Shown piece after piece: positions 25,179 to 33,936 of a stretch of 64,000 bases of DNA (positions within the stretch are counted from its first letter, which is position 1; each line of letters opens with the position of its first letter). This DNA comes from DAISVY01 sp036826635 (GTDB lineage Bacteria > Zixibacteria > MSB-5A5 > GN15 > FEB-12): the NCBI GenBank assembly GCA_036826635.1, contig DAISVY010000004.1:176208-240207 (forward strand). Reading direction: 5' to 3'. Both the position numbers and the translations under genes were made by a program. Under the pieces are notes generated by a model, which worked only from the letters and a program-made list of their open reading frames with translations, did no database searches and was not told where the DNA came from.

Positions 25179-26456
25179 TCAGTCTTTCATCGAAGCCAGG
25201 AATTTCTTGTTGTTCTTCGTCTTTTTCATTCGGTCGACCAGGAATTCCATACCCTCGATGGGATTCATCTCGGCCAGGAACTTGCGCAGTATCCAAATCT
25301 TGGTCAGAACGTCCTGACTCTGGAGCAACTCCTCTTTTCGAGTGGACGAACGATTGATATCCATAGCCGGGAATATCCGCCGGTCGGACAGGCGACGATC
25401 AAGCACCAGTTCCATGTTGCCGGTGCCTTTAAACTCCTCGAAAATCACTTCGTCCATGCGCGAGCCGGTCTCGATCAGGGCGGTAGCGATAACCGTGAGC
25501 GAACCGCCTTCCTCGATATTGCGAGCCGCACCGAAGAAACGCTTGGGCATATGCAAAGCGTTGGAATCAACACCGCCCGAGAGAATCTTACCCGAATGCG
25601 GCACCACGGCGTTGTGAGCCCGGGCCAGTCGCGTGATGGAATCCAGCAGAATAACCACGTCCTGCTTGTGTTCGACCAGCCGTTTGGCTTTTTCCAGCAC
25701 CATCTTAGCCACCTGGACATGCCGCTCCGCGGGCTCATCAAACGTGGACGATATCACTTCACCATCGACGGAACGCCGCATGTCGGTCACTTCCTCCGGG
25801 CGTTCATCGATCAACAACACGATCAGTTTTACTTTTGGATGATTGGCCGTAATCGACTGAGCTATTTTTTGCAGAATGATAGTCTTACCGGCCTTCGGCG
25901 GCGAGGTTATCAGCGCCCGCTGTCCCTTGCCAATCGGGCACATCAAGTCAATGATTCGTGTCGTGAGTTCGTCGGGGTTCAACTCGAGCGTGAACGGCTC
26001 CTGGGGATACAACGGGGTGAGGTTGTCGAACAACGTCTTATGCTTGGCCACTTCCGGATCGTCGAAATTGACCGCCTCAATTTTCAGCAATGCGAAATAG
26101 CGCTCGTTGTCCTTGGGAGGGCGCACCTGTCCCGAAATGGTGTCGCCGGTACGAAGATCGAACCGCTTGATCTGCGAAGGCGAAACATAGATGTCATCCT
26201 GACCGGGCAGATAGTTGTAATCAGGAGAGCGCAGAAAGCCGTAACCCTCGTCCATAATTTCCAGCACGCCCTCGGCGAAAATCATTCCCTCACCAGCCGT
26301 CTGGCTTTCCATAACCTTGTAGATAAGCTCAGATTTCCGCAGCCCGGACACACCGGGAATGTCGAGACTTTCGGCAATCCCGAGCAGTTCAGCGATGGTT
26401 TTCTGCTTTAATTCAGCGAGTTCCATCGGCTTTCCTGTATCAGTTGTTTTTACCAT
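25179..26456 (-). CDS. rho: Transcription termination factor Rho
   Basis: A 425-residue hexameric RNA helicase. An N-terminal helical Rho_N domain (about 11-50), a cold-shock-like RNA-binding domain with GYGFLR (71-76), the P-loop SPPKAGKT (185-192), VLLIDERPEEVTDMRR, and the SGGVDSNALHMPKRFFGAARN loop are all typical. Two starts are possible: ATG 26456 with AAGGCG upstream, or ATG 26426 with AGGA upstream; the longer one is listed. An intrinsic hairpin terminator follows the gene. Confidence 0.97.
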   Translation of the reverse strand: MVKTTDTGKPMELAELKQKTIAELLGIAESLDIPGVSGLRKSELIYKVMESQTAGEGMIFAEGVLEIMDEGYGFLRSPDYNYLPGQDDIYVSPSQIKRFDLRTGDTISGQVRPPKDNERYFALLKIEAVNFDDPEVAKHKTLFDNLTPLYPQEPFTLELNPDELTTRIIDLMCPIGKGQRALITSPPKAGKTIILQKIAQSITANHPKVKLIVLLIDERPEEVTDMRRSVDGEVISSTFDEPAERHVQVAKMVLEKAKRLVEHKQDVVILLDSITRLARAHNAVVPHSGKILSGGVDSNALHMPKRFFGAARNIEEGGSLTVIATALIETGSRMDEVIFEEFKGTGNMELVLDRRLSDRRIFPAMDINRSSTRKEELLQSQDVLTKIWILRKFLAEMNPIEGMEFLVDRMKKTKNNKKFLASMKD

Positions 26457-26482
26457 CTTTTCGCCTTTTTATCTATGTTCTC

Positions 26483-26842
26483 TCAATCGTCAGACAATTC
26501 CTCGGTCGGGGCATCTCCCCACAACTTCTCCAGCGCGTAGAATCGCCGGGTCGGTTCGTAAAAGACATGAACCACGACATCTATGTAATCCAGCAGTATC
26601 CAGTTGCCCTCGTTAACTCCCTCTCGATACACCGGCTTGTGCCCCCGTTTCATCAGCCCGTCATAAACCGCTTCGGCAATTGCCTTCACCTGCACATCCG
26701 CTTCCCCCGACGCGATTACGAAATAATCACATATTGAAGATATCCCTTTTAGCTTGAGGATGCGGACATCAAAGCCTTTTTTCTCCAGGGCCAGACGTCC
26801 GGCCGCGCGGGCCAGCGCGAGTGCGGATAGTTTCTCAGACAA
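26483..26842 (-). CDS. rsfS: Ribosomal silencing factor RsfS
   Basis: A 119-residue RsfS/Iojap/YbeB protein, which binds ribosomal protein uL14 and blocks subunit joining. Motifs: ICDYFVIASG, KAIAEAVYDGL, EGVNEGNWILLDYIDVVVHVF and the C-terminal YALEKLWGDAP. The start is TTG, 8 nt after the stop of the upstream LytR_C gene. The pairing of a LytR_C-type protein and rsfS is frequent in bacterial genomes. Confidence 0.95.
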   Translation of the reverse strand: MSEKLSALALARAAGRLALEKKGFDVRILKLKGISSICDYFVIASGEADVQVKAIAEAVYDGLMKRGHKPVYREGVNEGNWILLDYIDVVVHVFYEPTRRFYALEKLWGDAPTEELSDD

Positions 26843-26850
26843 GTTCTTTT

Positions 26851-27381
26851 TCAGTTTTCTCTGACCTCGTACTCTCCCATTAACAGTGTCTTCGCATCTT
26901 CTCCCAACACCATGGTAACAGTCACATGCTGTTCGTTATGCTCCAATGGCTGATAGACAATTTCGCCGGGGTCCAGTCCCACCCGTTCGGCCAACAACCG
27001 GGCCGCTGCCGGGTCCTCCTGACGGGCAATAATAAAGGAACGCGGGACCCGACGCAAATCAAACCGCGAAATTTCTACCACCTGAATATCCAGTTCCATA
27101 TCCGACAGAGCTTCCAGTTTCGGGGCGGTTCGAGACGCCACACCGCTCTCCCCGGTGCCGTTGATCACCTGGACTCGCACGCTATACTGCGGTACCGACT
27201 GCGTACAGGAATAACCGGTGGATACTCTGACCACCAGCATACCCAGATATATCAATACCGCCGCCGATAATCCCAAAAGGAAAAAATCCAGCAGCCTGCG
27301 GATTAACGCTCGCCCCGGCCAGCGAGCCTTCGGTCCGGTGATTGAAGCCATACGGCCGCTCGTTAAATGAAACCTAAACAT
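26851..27381 (-). CDS. Membrane-anchored LytR_C-domain protein
   Basis: A 176-residue protein with one membrane segment (about 30-52, LLDFFLLGLSAAVLIYLGMLV) and an extracytoplasmic domain of LytR_C type (about 68-165), beginning VRVQVINGTGESGVASR and ending VTMVLGED. Such domains occur at the C-terminus of LytR-CpsA-Psr wall ligases or alone, as here; their function is not defined. A later ATG at 27351 is a possible alternative start. It is upstream of rsfS and rho in the same direction. Confidence 0.8.
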   Translation of the reverse strand: MFRFHLTSGRMASITGPKARWPGRALIRRLLDFFLLGLSAAVLIYLGMLVVRVSTGYSCTQSVPQYSVRVQVINGTGESGVASRTAPKLEALSDMELDIQVVEISRFDLRRVPRSFIIARQEDPAAARLLAERVGLDPGEIVYQPLEHNEQHVTVTMVLGEDAKTLLMGEYEVREN

Positions 27382-27430
27382 GCAAACGGGAAGGAGAAAA
27401 ACTCAACCACAACCGTGCAGCTCTGTTTCC

Positions 27431-27913
27431 TCAGTATGTCAGCAGCGGGCTGTACAAAGATCGATACCCCGGCCTGTAATACGAAGAATAATACCAGGGA
27501 CACTGCTGAACACTCAGCGACATAAACACTTTATCCGAGGGGCGATAATCGAGACGGAAGCCGGGAAACAGCGACGCCTGAGTATCACCGTTCCCCCATA
27601 ATGCACCGGGATTGTGCACCACACCCAGGTTGAACGTCAGGGACAACTTGGAGGATATCGGATAGAACATCGAAGAAGTAAGCATCCCCACCGAGCTACC
27701 GTGGTTCCCGCCCGAAAAATACGAAACCGAATAGCTGTGCGACCAGCGTATCCGGGAGAGGTCAATCAACGAGAAAGGCGATGATGCCGGCTGTACGCCG
27801 ATACCTGAAGCGGCAGTGGCAGACTTCAGCGTCGCTACATCAGCCTGCTGGGCTATGCCCGTAGTGCTGCCCAACAACAGCACGATACCAATTATCAACA
27901 GGGTTCGCTTCAT
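27431..27913 (-). CDS. Small exported protein of unknown function
   Basis: A 160-residue product with a signal peptide (1-22) and a mature part containing short alternating strands (WSHSYSVSYFSGG, LSLTFNLGVVHNPG, FRLDYRPSDKVFMSLSVQQ) and a Tyr/Ser/Pro-rich tail. It may be a small outer-membrane-associated beta protein. I do not recognise a family. The ATG at 27913 is preferred over 27934 because AGGA lies about 3 nt upstream and it begins a normal signal peptide (MKRTLL). Confidence 0.6.
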   Translation of the reverse strand: MKRTLLIIGIVLLLGSTTGIAQQADVATLKSATAASGIGVQPASSPFSLIDLSRIRWSHSYSVSYFSGGNHGSSVGMLTSSMFYPISSKLSLTFNLGVVHNPGALWGNGDTQASLFPGFRLDYRPSDKVFMSLSVQQCPWYYSSYYRPGYRSLYSPLLTY

Positions 27914-28010
27914 TGTCCTATCCCACACTCTCACTTGAATTTACATGCCAGAATCGATAACGTCAACCAAAAAAGAGAGACACGTTCTCATCAATAATAT
28001 CGGCCGAGGC

Positions 28011-28033
28011 TTATAAGCACTATATGCTTATAA
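28011..28033. repeat. AT-rich perfect inverted repeat
   Basis: TTATAAGCA (28011-28019) and TGCTTATAA (28025-28033) are perfect 9-bp arms around CTATA. It lies 35 bp after the GlmU-like gene stop and about 98 bp before the small exported protein gene. It could be an operator of the latter or part of a weak terminator; no clear T-run follows. Confidence 0.5.
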
Positions 28034-28067
28034 CGTTTCAGAAAGCCCAAAGTTGATTCAATTCCGG

Positions 28068-28814
28068 CTAATCGCTCTCGGCAAATTTCTTGGCAAGCGA
28101 AGCAAGCTGTTCGGCGGAATTTATCCCCCGGACCTCGTCGGGATTCTCCGCTGTTACCACCGAAACACGTAATCCCTTGCTATAGAGAACCTTAACGGCG
28201 TCAGTCAGATAGTATTCCGCCTGAGCGTTGTCATTGCCAATCTCCTCAATGGCCTCAAACAGTCGCCGATTATCGAAACAGAAAGTCCCGGTGTTGATCT
28301 CCCTGATCGCCCGAATTTCATCCGAGGCATCTTTGTGCTCCACTATCGCTTTCAGCGTGTCACCGTTGTCGCCTCGGATAATCCGGCCGTAACCGGTGGG
28401 ATCGTCGAACACGGCCGAAAGGCACGTCGCCACCGCTTTCGTCTCACTATGAACGGCGAAAAGCCGTTCCACCGCCGCCACCGACAGAAACGGCACATCC
28501 CCGGCAGCCACAAGCGTAACGCCGTCAAAATCGGCCAGCACCGGACGAGCCATCATAACGGCATGACCGGTGCCAAGCTGCTCTCGCTGCCAGACGAATT
28601 CCACCGGATAGTCGGCCAAGGCCTGTCGGACCAATTCTCCCCGATGCCCGATGACCATGACTACCTTCTCGAACGACAGAGGCAAAAGACGATCAAGCAG
28701 CAGCTTTATCATCGGTCGCCCGTGTATCTCGTGCAGGACTTTCGGCAAATCGGATTTCATCCGCTTTCCCTTACCGGCGGCAAGGATAATAGCGGCTTTT
28801 GGCTGGGTATTCAT
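28068..28814 (-). CDS. GlmU-like sugar-phosphate nucleotidyltransferase (N-terminal domain only)
   Basis: A 248-residue nucleotidyltransferase. The signature AAIILAAGKGKRMKSDLPKVLHEI (residues 7-30), GTGHAVMMA (uridine-binding), AAGDVPFL (metal-binding Asp), TGYGRIIR, EINTGTFCF and AEYYLTDAVKVL match the pyrophosphorylase domain of GlmU, which makes UDP-GlcNAc. The C-terminal left-handed beta-helix acetyltransferase domain of GlmU is absent, so the acetyl-transfer step would need another protein. Substrate is inferred. Confidence 0.88.
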   Translation of the reverse strand: MNTQPKAAIILAAGKGKRMKSDLPKVLHEIHGRPMIKLLLDRLLPLSFEKVVMVIGHRGELVRQALADYPVEFVWQREQLGTGHAVMMARPVLADFDGVTLVAAGDVPFLSVAAVERLFAVHSETKAVATCLSAVFDDPTGYGRIIRGDNGDTLKAIVEHKDASDEIRAIREINTGTFCFDNRRLFEAIEEIGNDNAQAEYYLTDAVKVLYSKGLRVSVVTAENPDEVRGINSAEQLASLAKKFAESD

Positions 28815-28859
28815 GATATAGATTGGTTCCGAAATGACACCGGCAAACCGTGCCCGAAT

Positions 28860-29213
28860 CTATTTGCGTATCGGTCGGTTCTGTTTATCGACACAGACTA
28901 TAGCCGGTTTGAAGGTGGCGGCCTCTTCTCTGTCCATCAGGCCATAGGCGATAATAATGATCATATCACCTTTTTCCCCCAAGCGAGCGGCCGCGCCATT
29001 GAGTGAAATGACCCCGCTACCCGCCTCGCCCTTTATAACATACGTTTCAAAGCGCTGCCCGTTGGTGATGTTGGCCACCATGATTTTCTCGTACTCGATC
29101 AACTCGGCCGCTTTCATCAGATCTTCGTCGATCGTCAGCGAACCGGCATAGTCAATACTGCGGTCAGTTACCGTAGCACGATGAATCTTCGATTTACAAA
29201 CAACTATCTGCAT
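28860..29213 (-). CDS. panD: Aspartate 1-decarboxylase
   Basis: A 117-residue pyruvoyl enzyme making beta-alanine for pantothenate. The self-cleavage site is visible as YAGSLTID, with Ser25 becoming the pyruvoyl group; CKSKIHRATVT at the N-terminus and the NGAAARLGEKGDMIIIIAYG segment are typical. Length is normal. panC lies upstream on the same strand, 270 bp away. Upstream TTGAGT-N16-CATACT ends 4 nt before the ATG, a possible weak leaderless promoter. Confidence 0.95.
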   Translation of the reverse strand: MQIVVCKSKIHRATVTDRSIDYAGSLTIDEDLMKAAELIEYEKIMVANITNGQRFETYVIKGEAGSGVISLNGAAARLGEKGDMIIIIAYGLMDREEAATFKPAIVCVDKQNRPIRK

Positions 29214-29483
29214 GGTTAGTATGCTCTGAGAGCTTTCTTACTCAACCTGAAATATACGCTATTCTCTGCCCCCGACAAGTCCTGTTACCAACCTTTCCTG
29301 CCCACAAGCAAACAAGACCAAAACAATCCCGCGACTACGCTACAATCTCATCTCGCGAAAACACCGCTCGTCAAGGTAGCAAATAACGCTAACCCGTCAA
29401 GGAGAAAATGGTTCCCGTAAATCCCGTCTGCACGGCTCTTTTGAACACGCAACCAACCGCACAGAACCGGGCACCGCAGGCCA
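29214..29483. other. Intergenic region between panC and panD, 270 bp
   Basis: No coding frame, tRNA or hairpin of note was found. The part next to panD may hold its promoter. Confidence 0.4.
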
Positions 29484-30344
29484 TCACAGGAGCTTCAGGT
29501 TATCAATAAGACGTACCCCATGCACTCGTACCGCCAGCGAACAAACCGTCCCCGGCCGGATACGTCCGAGCGGTACCAGGGTATTAAAATCGGTAAAAGC
29601 AATGTAGTCGATTGCCGCCGTCGGGCAGGTGGCTGCGATTACCTCCCGCATTTCCTTCTCGATCCGTCTGCTTGATCTTACCCCCGCCCGGGCCATCGCC
29701 CTGGCCGTTTTAAGCGCGTAATAAAGGCAGACCGCCTCAGCCCGAGCGGAAACATCGAAATAGGCGTTCCGCGAAGACATGGCCAGACCGTCTTTTTCCC
29801 GAACCGTGGCCGCGATTATATATTTGATGGGATAACCCAAATCGCGCGTCATCTGCTTCAGAACCACGGCCTGCTGGTAATCTTTCATGCCGAACACCGC
29901 CACATCGGGCCGCGCCAGATTAAACAGTTTGGCAACAATGGTTGCCACCCCTCTGAAATGCGTCGGCCGCGCGGCTCCTTCCAGTGTTCGGGTTAGCTCC
30001 CCAACCGTGACCCAGGTCTGGAAACCCTCGGGATATACCTCCTCCGCTTTGGGGATAAAGACAATCCCGTCCGACCCTGCCTGCTCCAGCGCTTCCCGGA
30101 CAGCCCGGATATCGTTCTTCTCGCGACGGGGATATTTGCGAAGATCTTCCCCGGGGCCGAACTGGGCCGGATTAACGAATATACTAACGATGACCACGTC
30201 GGCTTCTTTGGCCGCGCGACGTACCAGCGCAAGATGTCCCCGGTGCAGCGCTCCCATCGTGGGGACCAGAGCGATGCTTTTCCCTTCGGCCGCCATTCGA
30301 CGCGACGCGATTTGTATCTTCCTGACAGACCTGATAACCTGCAT
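29484..30344 (-). CDS. panC: Pantothenate synthetase
   Basis: A 286-residue class I-like ligase joining pantoate and beta-alanine. Motifs: LVPTMGALHRGHLALV (HxGH), VSIFVNPAQFGPGEDL, VFGMKDYQQAVVLKQM and GLAMSSRNAYF (KMSKS-like). The ATG at 30344 gives MQVIRSVRKIQ, the usual start. A strong AAGGAGGG sits about 17 nt upstream, farther than normal, so an upstream TTG at 30374 or an unusual spacing is possible. panB is not in the window. Confidence 0.94.
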   Translation of the reverse strand: MQVIRSVRKIQIASRRMAAEGKSIALVPTMGALHRGHLALVRRAAKEADVVIVSIFVNPAQFGPGEDLRKYPRREKNDIRAVREALEQAGSDGIVFIPKAEEVYPEGFQTWVTVGELTRTLEGAARPTHFRGVATIVAKLFNLARPDVAVFGMKDYQQAVVLKQMTRDLGYPIKYIIAATVREKDGLAMSSRNAYFDVSARAEAVCLYYALKTARAMARAGVRSSRRIEKEMREVIAATCPTAAIDYIAFTDFNTLVPLGRIRPGTVCSLAVRVHGVRLIDNLKLL

Positions 30345-30500
30345 AAAACCGTTATTAACTCCCTCCTTATTCAACGCCCATTCCGGGTTGAAGTAATCTT
30401 GAGAATTTCGTCGGGCGAGGTAGTGACAGGAATACCTGACTTAATATCCTGCTCGAAGGGGCTTATCATCCGCATTCGCCTGCAATTTCGCTCCCATCAA

Positions 30501-31658
30501 TTACCAGGGAACCCCGGTGTCTTCAGCCGATGTCGCGCTTTCTTCTTCATCCACCGGCTCGTTGATCGGCTGGTCTTCGAAGAACAGCGAAGGCTCATCG
30601 GCCAGGCTGTAACCGTCTTTCATATGTCGCAGGGCCACATAACCGTGGGCCTGACCTGCCGCCACGACAGCCAGCATATAACCGAGAATCGAAGTAAAAA
30701 TCAAAAACAGCATGAAAGCCATCAGGTGCGAAAGAACAGCGTTCGACTGATAACCGACATGACGCAGCAAATCCACACCAAACGGTACCCCGGGAAAAAG
30801 ATTGAACGTCTCCCGGACCAAATCGGAGCGCACCGGCAAATGGCTCAGACCCGACCGGACCAGCCGGGTAATATCGCGACCTCCGCCCAGCGAGGTCGAC
30901 CAGGTCAAAAATTGCACCGCCCGGTAGGCGAAATAGGCGTAGATGAATCCGCACACTTTAGCCGCCACCACGGCGTAGAGAGTATAACCTGCCCAGCGGA
31001 AGGGCTGGAGGATAATAGTCGAAAAAGTCTCCAGTATGGCGGTGAAGGTCTCACCATGACGCTCGGCCGCCGCTACCGCCGGCAGCAACAGCACCGTCAG
31101 CGTAAAGACAAACACGGTGAATACGGACAGCAGAGCGATAATGAAATTGGGCACGGCGAACAGGAGAACATATATCCAGTCACCTATAACCGGAATCCGA
31201 CTTATCAAACCCAGCAGGAAGAAGACAAAGACAATGAAAATAACGAAAACGGCGATGGATAACTCGGCGAGAAATATCTGCCGCAGACGCTGAAAAGAGA
31301 ACCTGATCGCCTGCCGGGCCGACAGAAAACGATGCCCCCGAATGGCTTCGATATTAATCGCCGCCACCCCGCAGAAACCGGCCATAAGAATAAGAACAGC
31401 CAGCCCCACTCCGACACCGTACAACAAGAGCGGCCAGAAAGAATGAAAATCGGCATAGCTGAAGGGGAAAAAGCCATAGGCATCGAAGACCAGCGACAAA
31501 CGTTCCCCCTGAGCGGCGTAGGCCAGATAGGTAAACAAATCGTAGACAACCAGCGACCCGATCAGGAAAAGCGTCATTACCAAAATCTGCTTGGCCGACA
31601 AAGCCGATGCCGGGGCACGAAGGACATCTCTGAAATTGAAATGGGGGGGATTCTCCAT
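30501..31658 (-). CDS. Polytopic membrane protein of unknown function
   Basis: A 385-residue protein with about six strongly hydrophobic segments (roughly 25-45, 70-95, 135-165, 170-205, 235-260, 315-345) and an acidic C-terminal tail (NEPVDEEESATSAEDTGVPW). No catalytic motif or transporter signature is visible. The ATG at 31658 (MENPPHFNFRD) is preferred; the frame stays open to 31745, inside the GTPase gene. It follows the DRG-like GTPase by 53 bp. Confidence 0.75.
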   Translation of the reverse strand: MENPPHFNFRDVLRAPASALSAKQILVMTLFLIGSLVVYDLFTYLAYAAQGERLSLVFDAYGFFPFSYADFHSFWPLLLYGVGVGLAVLILMAGFCGVAAINIEAIRGHRFLSARQAIRFSFQRLRQIFLAELSIAVFVIFIVFVFFLLGLISRIPVIGDWIYVLLFAVPNFIIALLSVFTVFVFTLTVLLLPAVAAAERHGETFTAILETFSTIILQPFRWAGYTLYAVVAAKVCGFIYAYFAYRAVQFLTWSTSLGGGRDITRLVRSGLSHLPVRSDLVRETFNLFPGVPFGVDLLRHVGYQSNAVLSHLMAFMLFLIFTSILGYMLAVVAAGQAHGYVALRHMKDGYSLADEPSLFFEDQPINEPVDEEESATSAEDTGVPW

Positions 31659-31711
31659 GCCGCTAAGGTGCGCTTTACAGACCGCCAAAGTCAAGCCCAA
31701 ATTAACCGCCA

Positions 31712-32704
31712 TCAAATGTGGAATTCGATGATATCGCCGTCGCACAGACCGTAGTCGCCGTTGACCCGTTGACCGTCGAATTTACCCCGCCCCCAGATTT
31801 TGGCAAACTTAAGTTTATAACCGAAATCCTTGTGGATAGCGTTGGCCGCCTCCTGCACGGTGCCGCCCGTCTTCAGAATAACCGGATCGACCAGTTCAAC
31901 TTCCTTACCGATGTGCTTGGTGTATATACGGATTATTCCCAGGGCCTCAAAAAGCGCCCGCTTGAGCTGACCCAAGCTGTCGTCGTCGATTATGGAAGTG
32001 AACAACACGCGGAAACCGGGAAAACGATTCTCAAGCTTGGCCTGACGTTCCCCGAATTCATCATCGTGCATTTTATGACCGCAGATCAGGGCCTTCTGAA
32101 CTCGAAAGCGCGGATCTTCCGGCTGTTCGTCGGTCTGCGGACTTAAACTGATGCGCTTTTCATCGAGGCGTTCAAGAACACAGTTCACTCGAGTGAGCAT
32201 ATTCGGATCCGACAGATCACACACAAACAGAACCAAATCGGCGTTGCGCACCAAATTACTCATGTAATTTTCGTATATCTGATCCGAAACAGGCGGCGTA
32301 TCGATCAATTGAATCTGGATCGTCTCGAAATCCATCATGCCGGCCATCGGTTCGCGCGTCGAGTACGGATAGTCGGCCACCAGCGGCTTGGCATTGGTCA
32401 GGCTTTCCAGAAGCGAAGATTTCCCGGAATTGGGTGGTCCGATAAGAACAATCTGCCCGGCCCCCTCTCTTTCCACGAAATCAACCGACGTCTGCCGCGC
32501 CCCGCTTCCCTTCCCGCCCGGCTCCAGTTGTTTCTTGAGCTTGGAGATTTTCGCCTTCATATCGGCCTGGAGTTTATCGGTGCCCTTATGCTTGGGCATC
32601 ATTCGCAACAACTCCTGGGCCAGACGCAGCTTCTCGCGGGGATCCCGCTCGTGCCGGAACTCCCGCTCCAGCTCGTAGTATTGCGGTGGCAAATTGGCGG
32701 GCAT
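31712..32704 (-). CDS. DRG/Obg-like GTPase with C-terminal TGS domain
   Basis: A 330-residue protein. Residues 1-60 are charged and helical; the G domain starts at about 83 with the P-loop GPPNSGKSSL (89-98). YPYSTREPMAGMM is the DRG-like switch I region. The G3 motif is DTPP rather than DxPG, and the G4 NKxD is GHKM. Residues 250-330 are a TGS domain (KTGGTVQEAANAIHKDFGYK, then AKIWGRGKFDGQRV) ending at the stop, as in archaeal and eukaryotic DRG proteins. Role is inferred to involve ribosomes or translation. Confidence 0.85.
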   Translation of the reverse strand: MPANLPPQYYELEREFRHERDPREKLRLAQELLRMMPKHKGTDKLQADMKAKISKLKKQLEPGGKGSGARQTSVDFVEREGAGQIVLIGPPNSGKSSLLESLTNAKPLVADYPYSTREPMAGMMDFETIQIQLIDTPPVSDQIYENYMSNLVRNADLVLFVCDLSDPNMLTRVNCVLERLDEKRISLSPQTDEQPEDPRFRVQKALICGHKMHDDEFGERQAKLENRFPGFRVLFTSIIDDDSLGQLKRALFEALGIIRIYTKHIGKEVELVDPVILKTGGTVQEAANAIHKDFGYKLKFAKIWGRGKFDGQRVNGDYGLCDGDIIEFHI

Positions 32705-32706
32705 GA

Positions 32707-32730
32707 TATATTAATATACGAAAAATACCC
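32707..32730 (-). promoter_or_regulatory. Possible leaderless promoter and AT palindrome at the DRG-like gene
   Basis: A perfect 12-bp palindrome TATATTAATATA (32707-32718) abuts the start codon. Its TATATT (32718-32713, minus strand) ends 8 nt before the ATG at 32704 and could be a -10. The upstream -35 is weak. No Shine-Dalgarno site is present. Confidence 0.4.
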
Positions 32731-32778
32731 GCAAGACAAGTATGCCGTCACACTTTTGCGACAGCAGAACTCCGACCG

Positions 32779-33936
32779 CTACCGGCCGTAACGCTCGACA
32801 ATACGAGCGATCTGCTCGCAGATATAGTCCACGTCGTCAAGCTTCAGCCCGGGGTACATCGGCAGTGTCACCACCCTCCGCCCGGCATAGGTGGCGTTGG
32901 GGAAATACTGCGAAGAAAGCCCCGACTGTTTGTAAAAGCTCATTTCGAAAATCGGCTTGTAATGAACTCCGCACCCTATCCCGGCCTTATCCATAAGAGC
33001 TATAAAACGATTCCGATCGATACTGAGCCGGGAAAGATGCAGACGAATAAGGAACAAATGCCAGGCATGAACAAAACCCGGGGCCGTGTGGGGAGTCTCG
33101 ACGTAATCGGCCAAAGGCGCCAGGTGCTTAAGATAGCGTTTGGCCACCCGCGACCGCCGGGCCTGCTCCTTGTCGAAAACCGCAAGCTGACCCAGACCGA
33201 TGGCCGCGTGCACGTCGGACATGTTCCCCTTGTTACCGAGAGAAACCACGTCGTATTCCCAGCGGTTGGTAACACGGCGCTGATAACCGCTGGACGTCAT
33301 CGCGTGCAGCGACATAAGCCGGATACGGTCGGTAATAACCTTATGCCGGGAAAGAACAATCCCGCCCTCGCCGGTCGTAAGATTTTTAGTGGCATGACAC
33401 GAATGTACGGCGGCATCGGCCAGCCGGGCGGTTGACTTATTGCGACAGACCGCCCCGAACGAATGCGAAGCATCGGCGATCAAAGGTAACCCGTGCTTGT
33501 TGCAAATCGTGCGCAAAGCCGAATAATCGGCCTGGTGACCGGCAATATCAATCGGGACCACACAGACCGTGTGACGGGTGATTTTGCGGGCCACCTCATC
33601 CGGATCAATGTTGAGCGTAACCGGATCAATATCGGCCATGATCGGCATGGCCCCGGTGCGAAGGATCGCTTCCACCGTCGCTACGAAAGTGTACGGGCTG
33701 GTAATTACCTGTCCGCCCGGCCCGGCTCCCACCGCCTCTAAGGCAAGCTGCAACCCGATAGTCGCCGAACTGACGGCGGCACCATAACGCACTCCGGCGT
33801 AGGCGGCCACGGCCTTTTCGAATTCAGCGACTTTCGGCCCGGTGGTCAACCACCCGCTTTTGAGCACCGCGTTGACTTTTCTGATCGTCCCGGAGGCCAA
33901 CGCAACACGATATAGGGGAATTCTACGTTTTTTCAT
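32779..33936 (-). CDS. DegT/DnrJ/EryC1/StrS-family aminotransferase (1)
   Basis: A 385-residue PLP-dependent sugar aminotransferase. The PLP-binding Lys lies in HATKNLTTGEGG; DASHSFGA carries the conserved Asp, and GNKGNMSDVHAAIGLGQL is the family signature. Members aminate keto-sugar nucleotides for LPS, capsule or glycoprotein sugars; the NLTTGEGG form is often seen in enzymes acting on UDP-4-keto-6-deoxy sugars, which is suggestive only. The ATG at 33936 lies 13 bp inside the glycosyltransferase gene end. Confidence 0.92.
   Translation of the reverse strand: MKKRRIPLYRVALASGTIRKVNAVLKSGWLTTGPKVAEFEKAVAAYAGVRYGAAVSSATIGLQLALEAVGAGPGGQVITSPYTFVATVEAILRTGAMPIMADIDPVTLNIDPDEVARKITRHTVCVVPIDIAGHQADYSALRTICNKHGLPLIADASHSFGAVCRNKSTARLADAAVHSCHATKNLTTGEGGIVLSRHKVITDRIRLMSLHAMTSSGYQRRVTNRWEYDVVSLGNKGNMSDVHAAIGLGQLAVFDKEQARRSRVAKRYLKHLAPLADYVETPHTAPGFVHAWHLFLIRLHLSRLSIDRNRFIALMDKAGIGCGVHYKPIFEMSFYKQSGLSSQYFPNATYAGRRVVTLPMYPGLKLDDVDYICEQIARIVERYGR

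Noticed and set aside
28860..30344. RNA gene or riboswitch in the gap between panC and panD
   Set aside because: No cloverleaf, long stem or known riboswitch core could be traced in the 270 bp.
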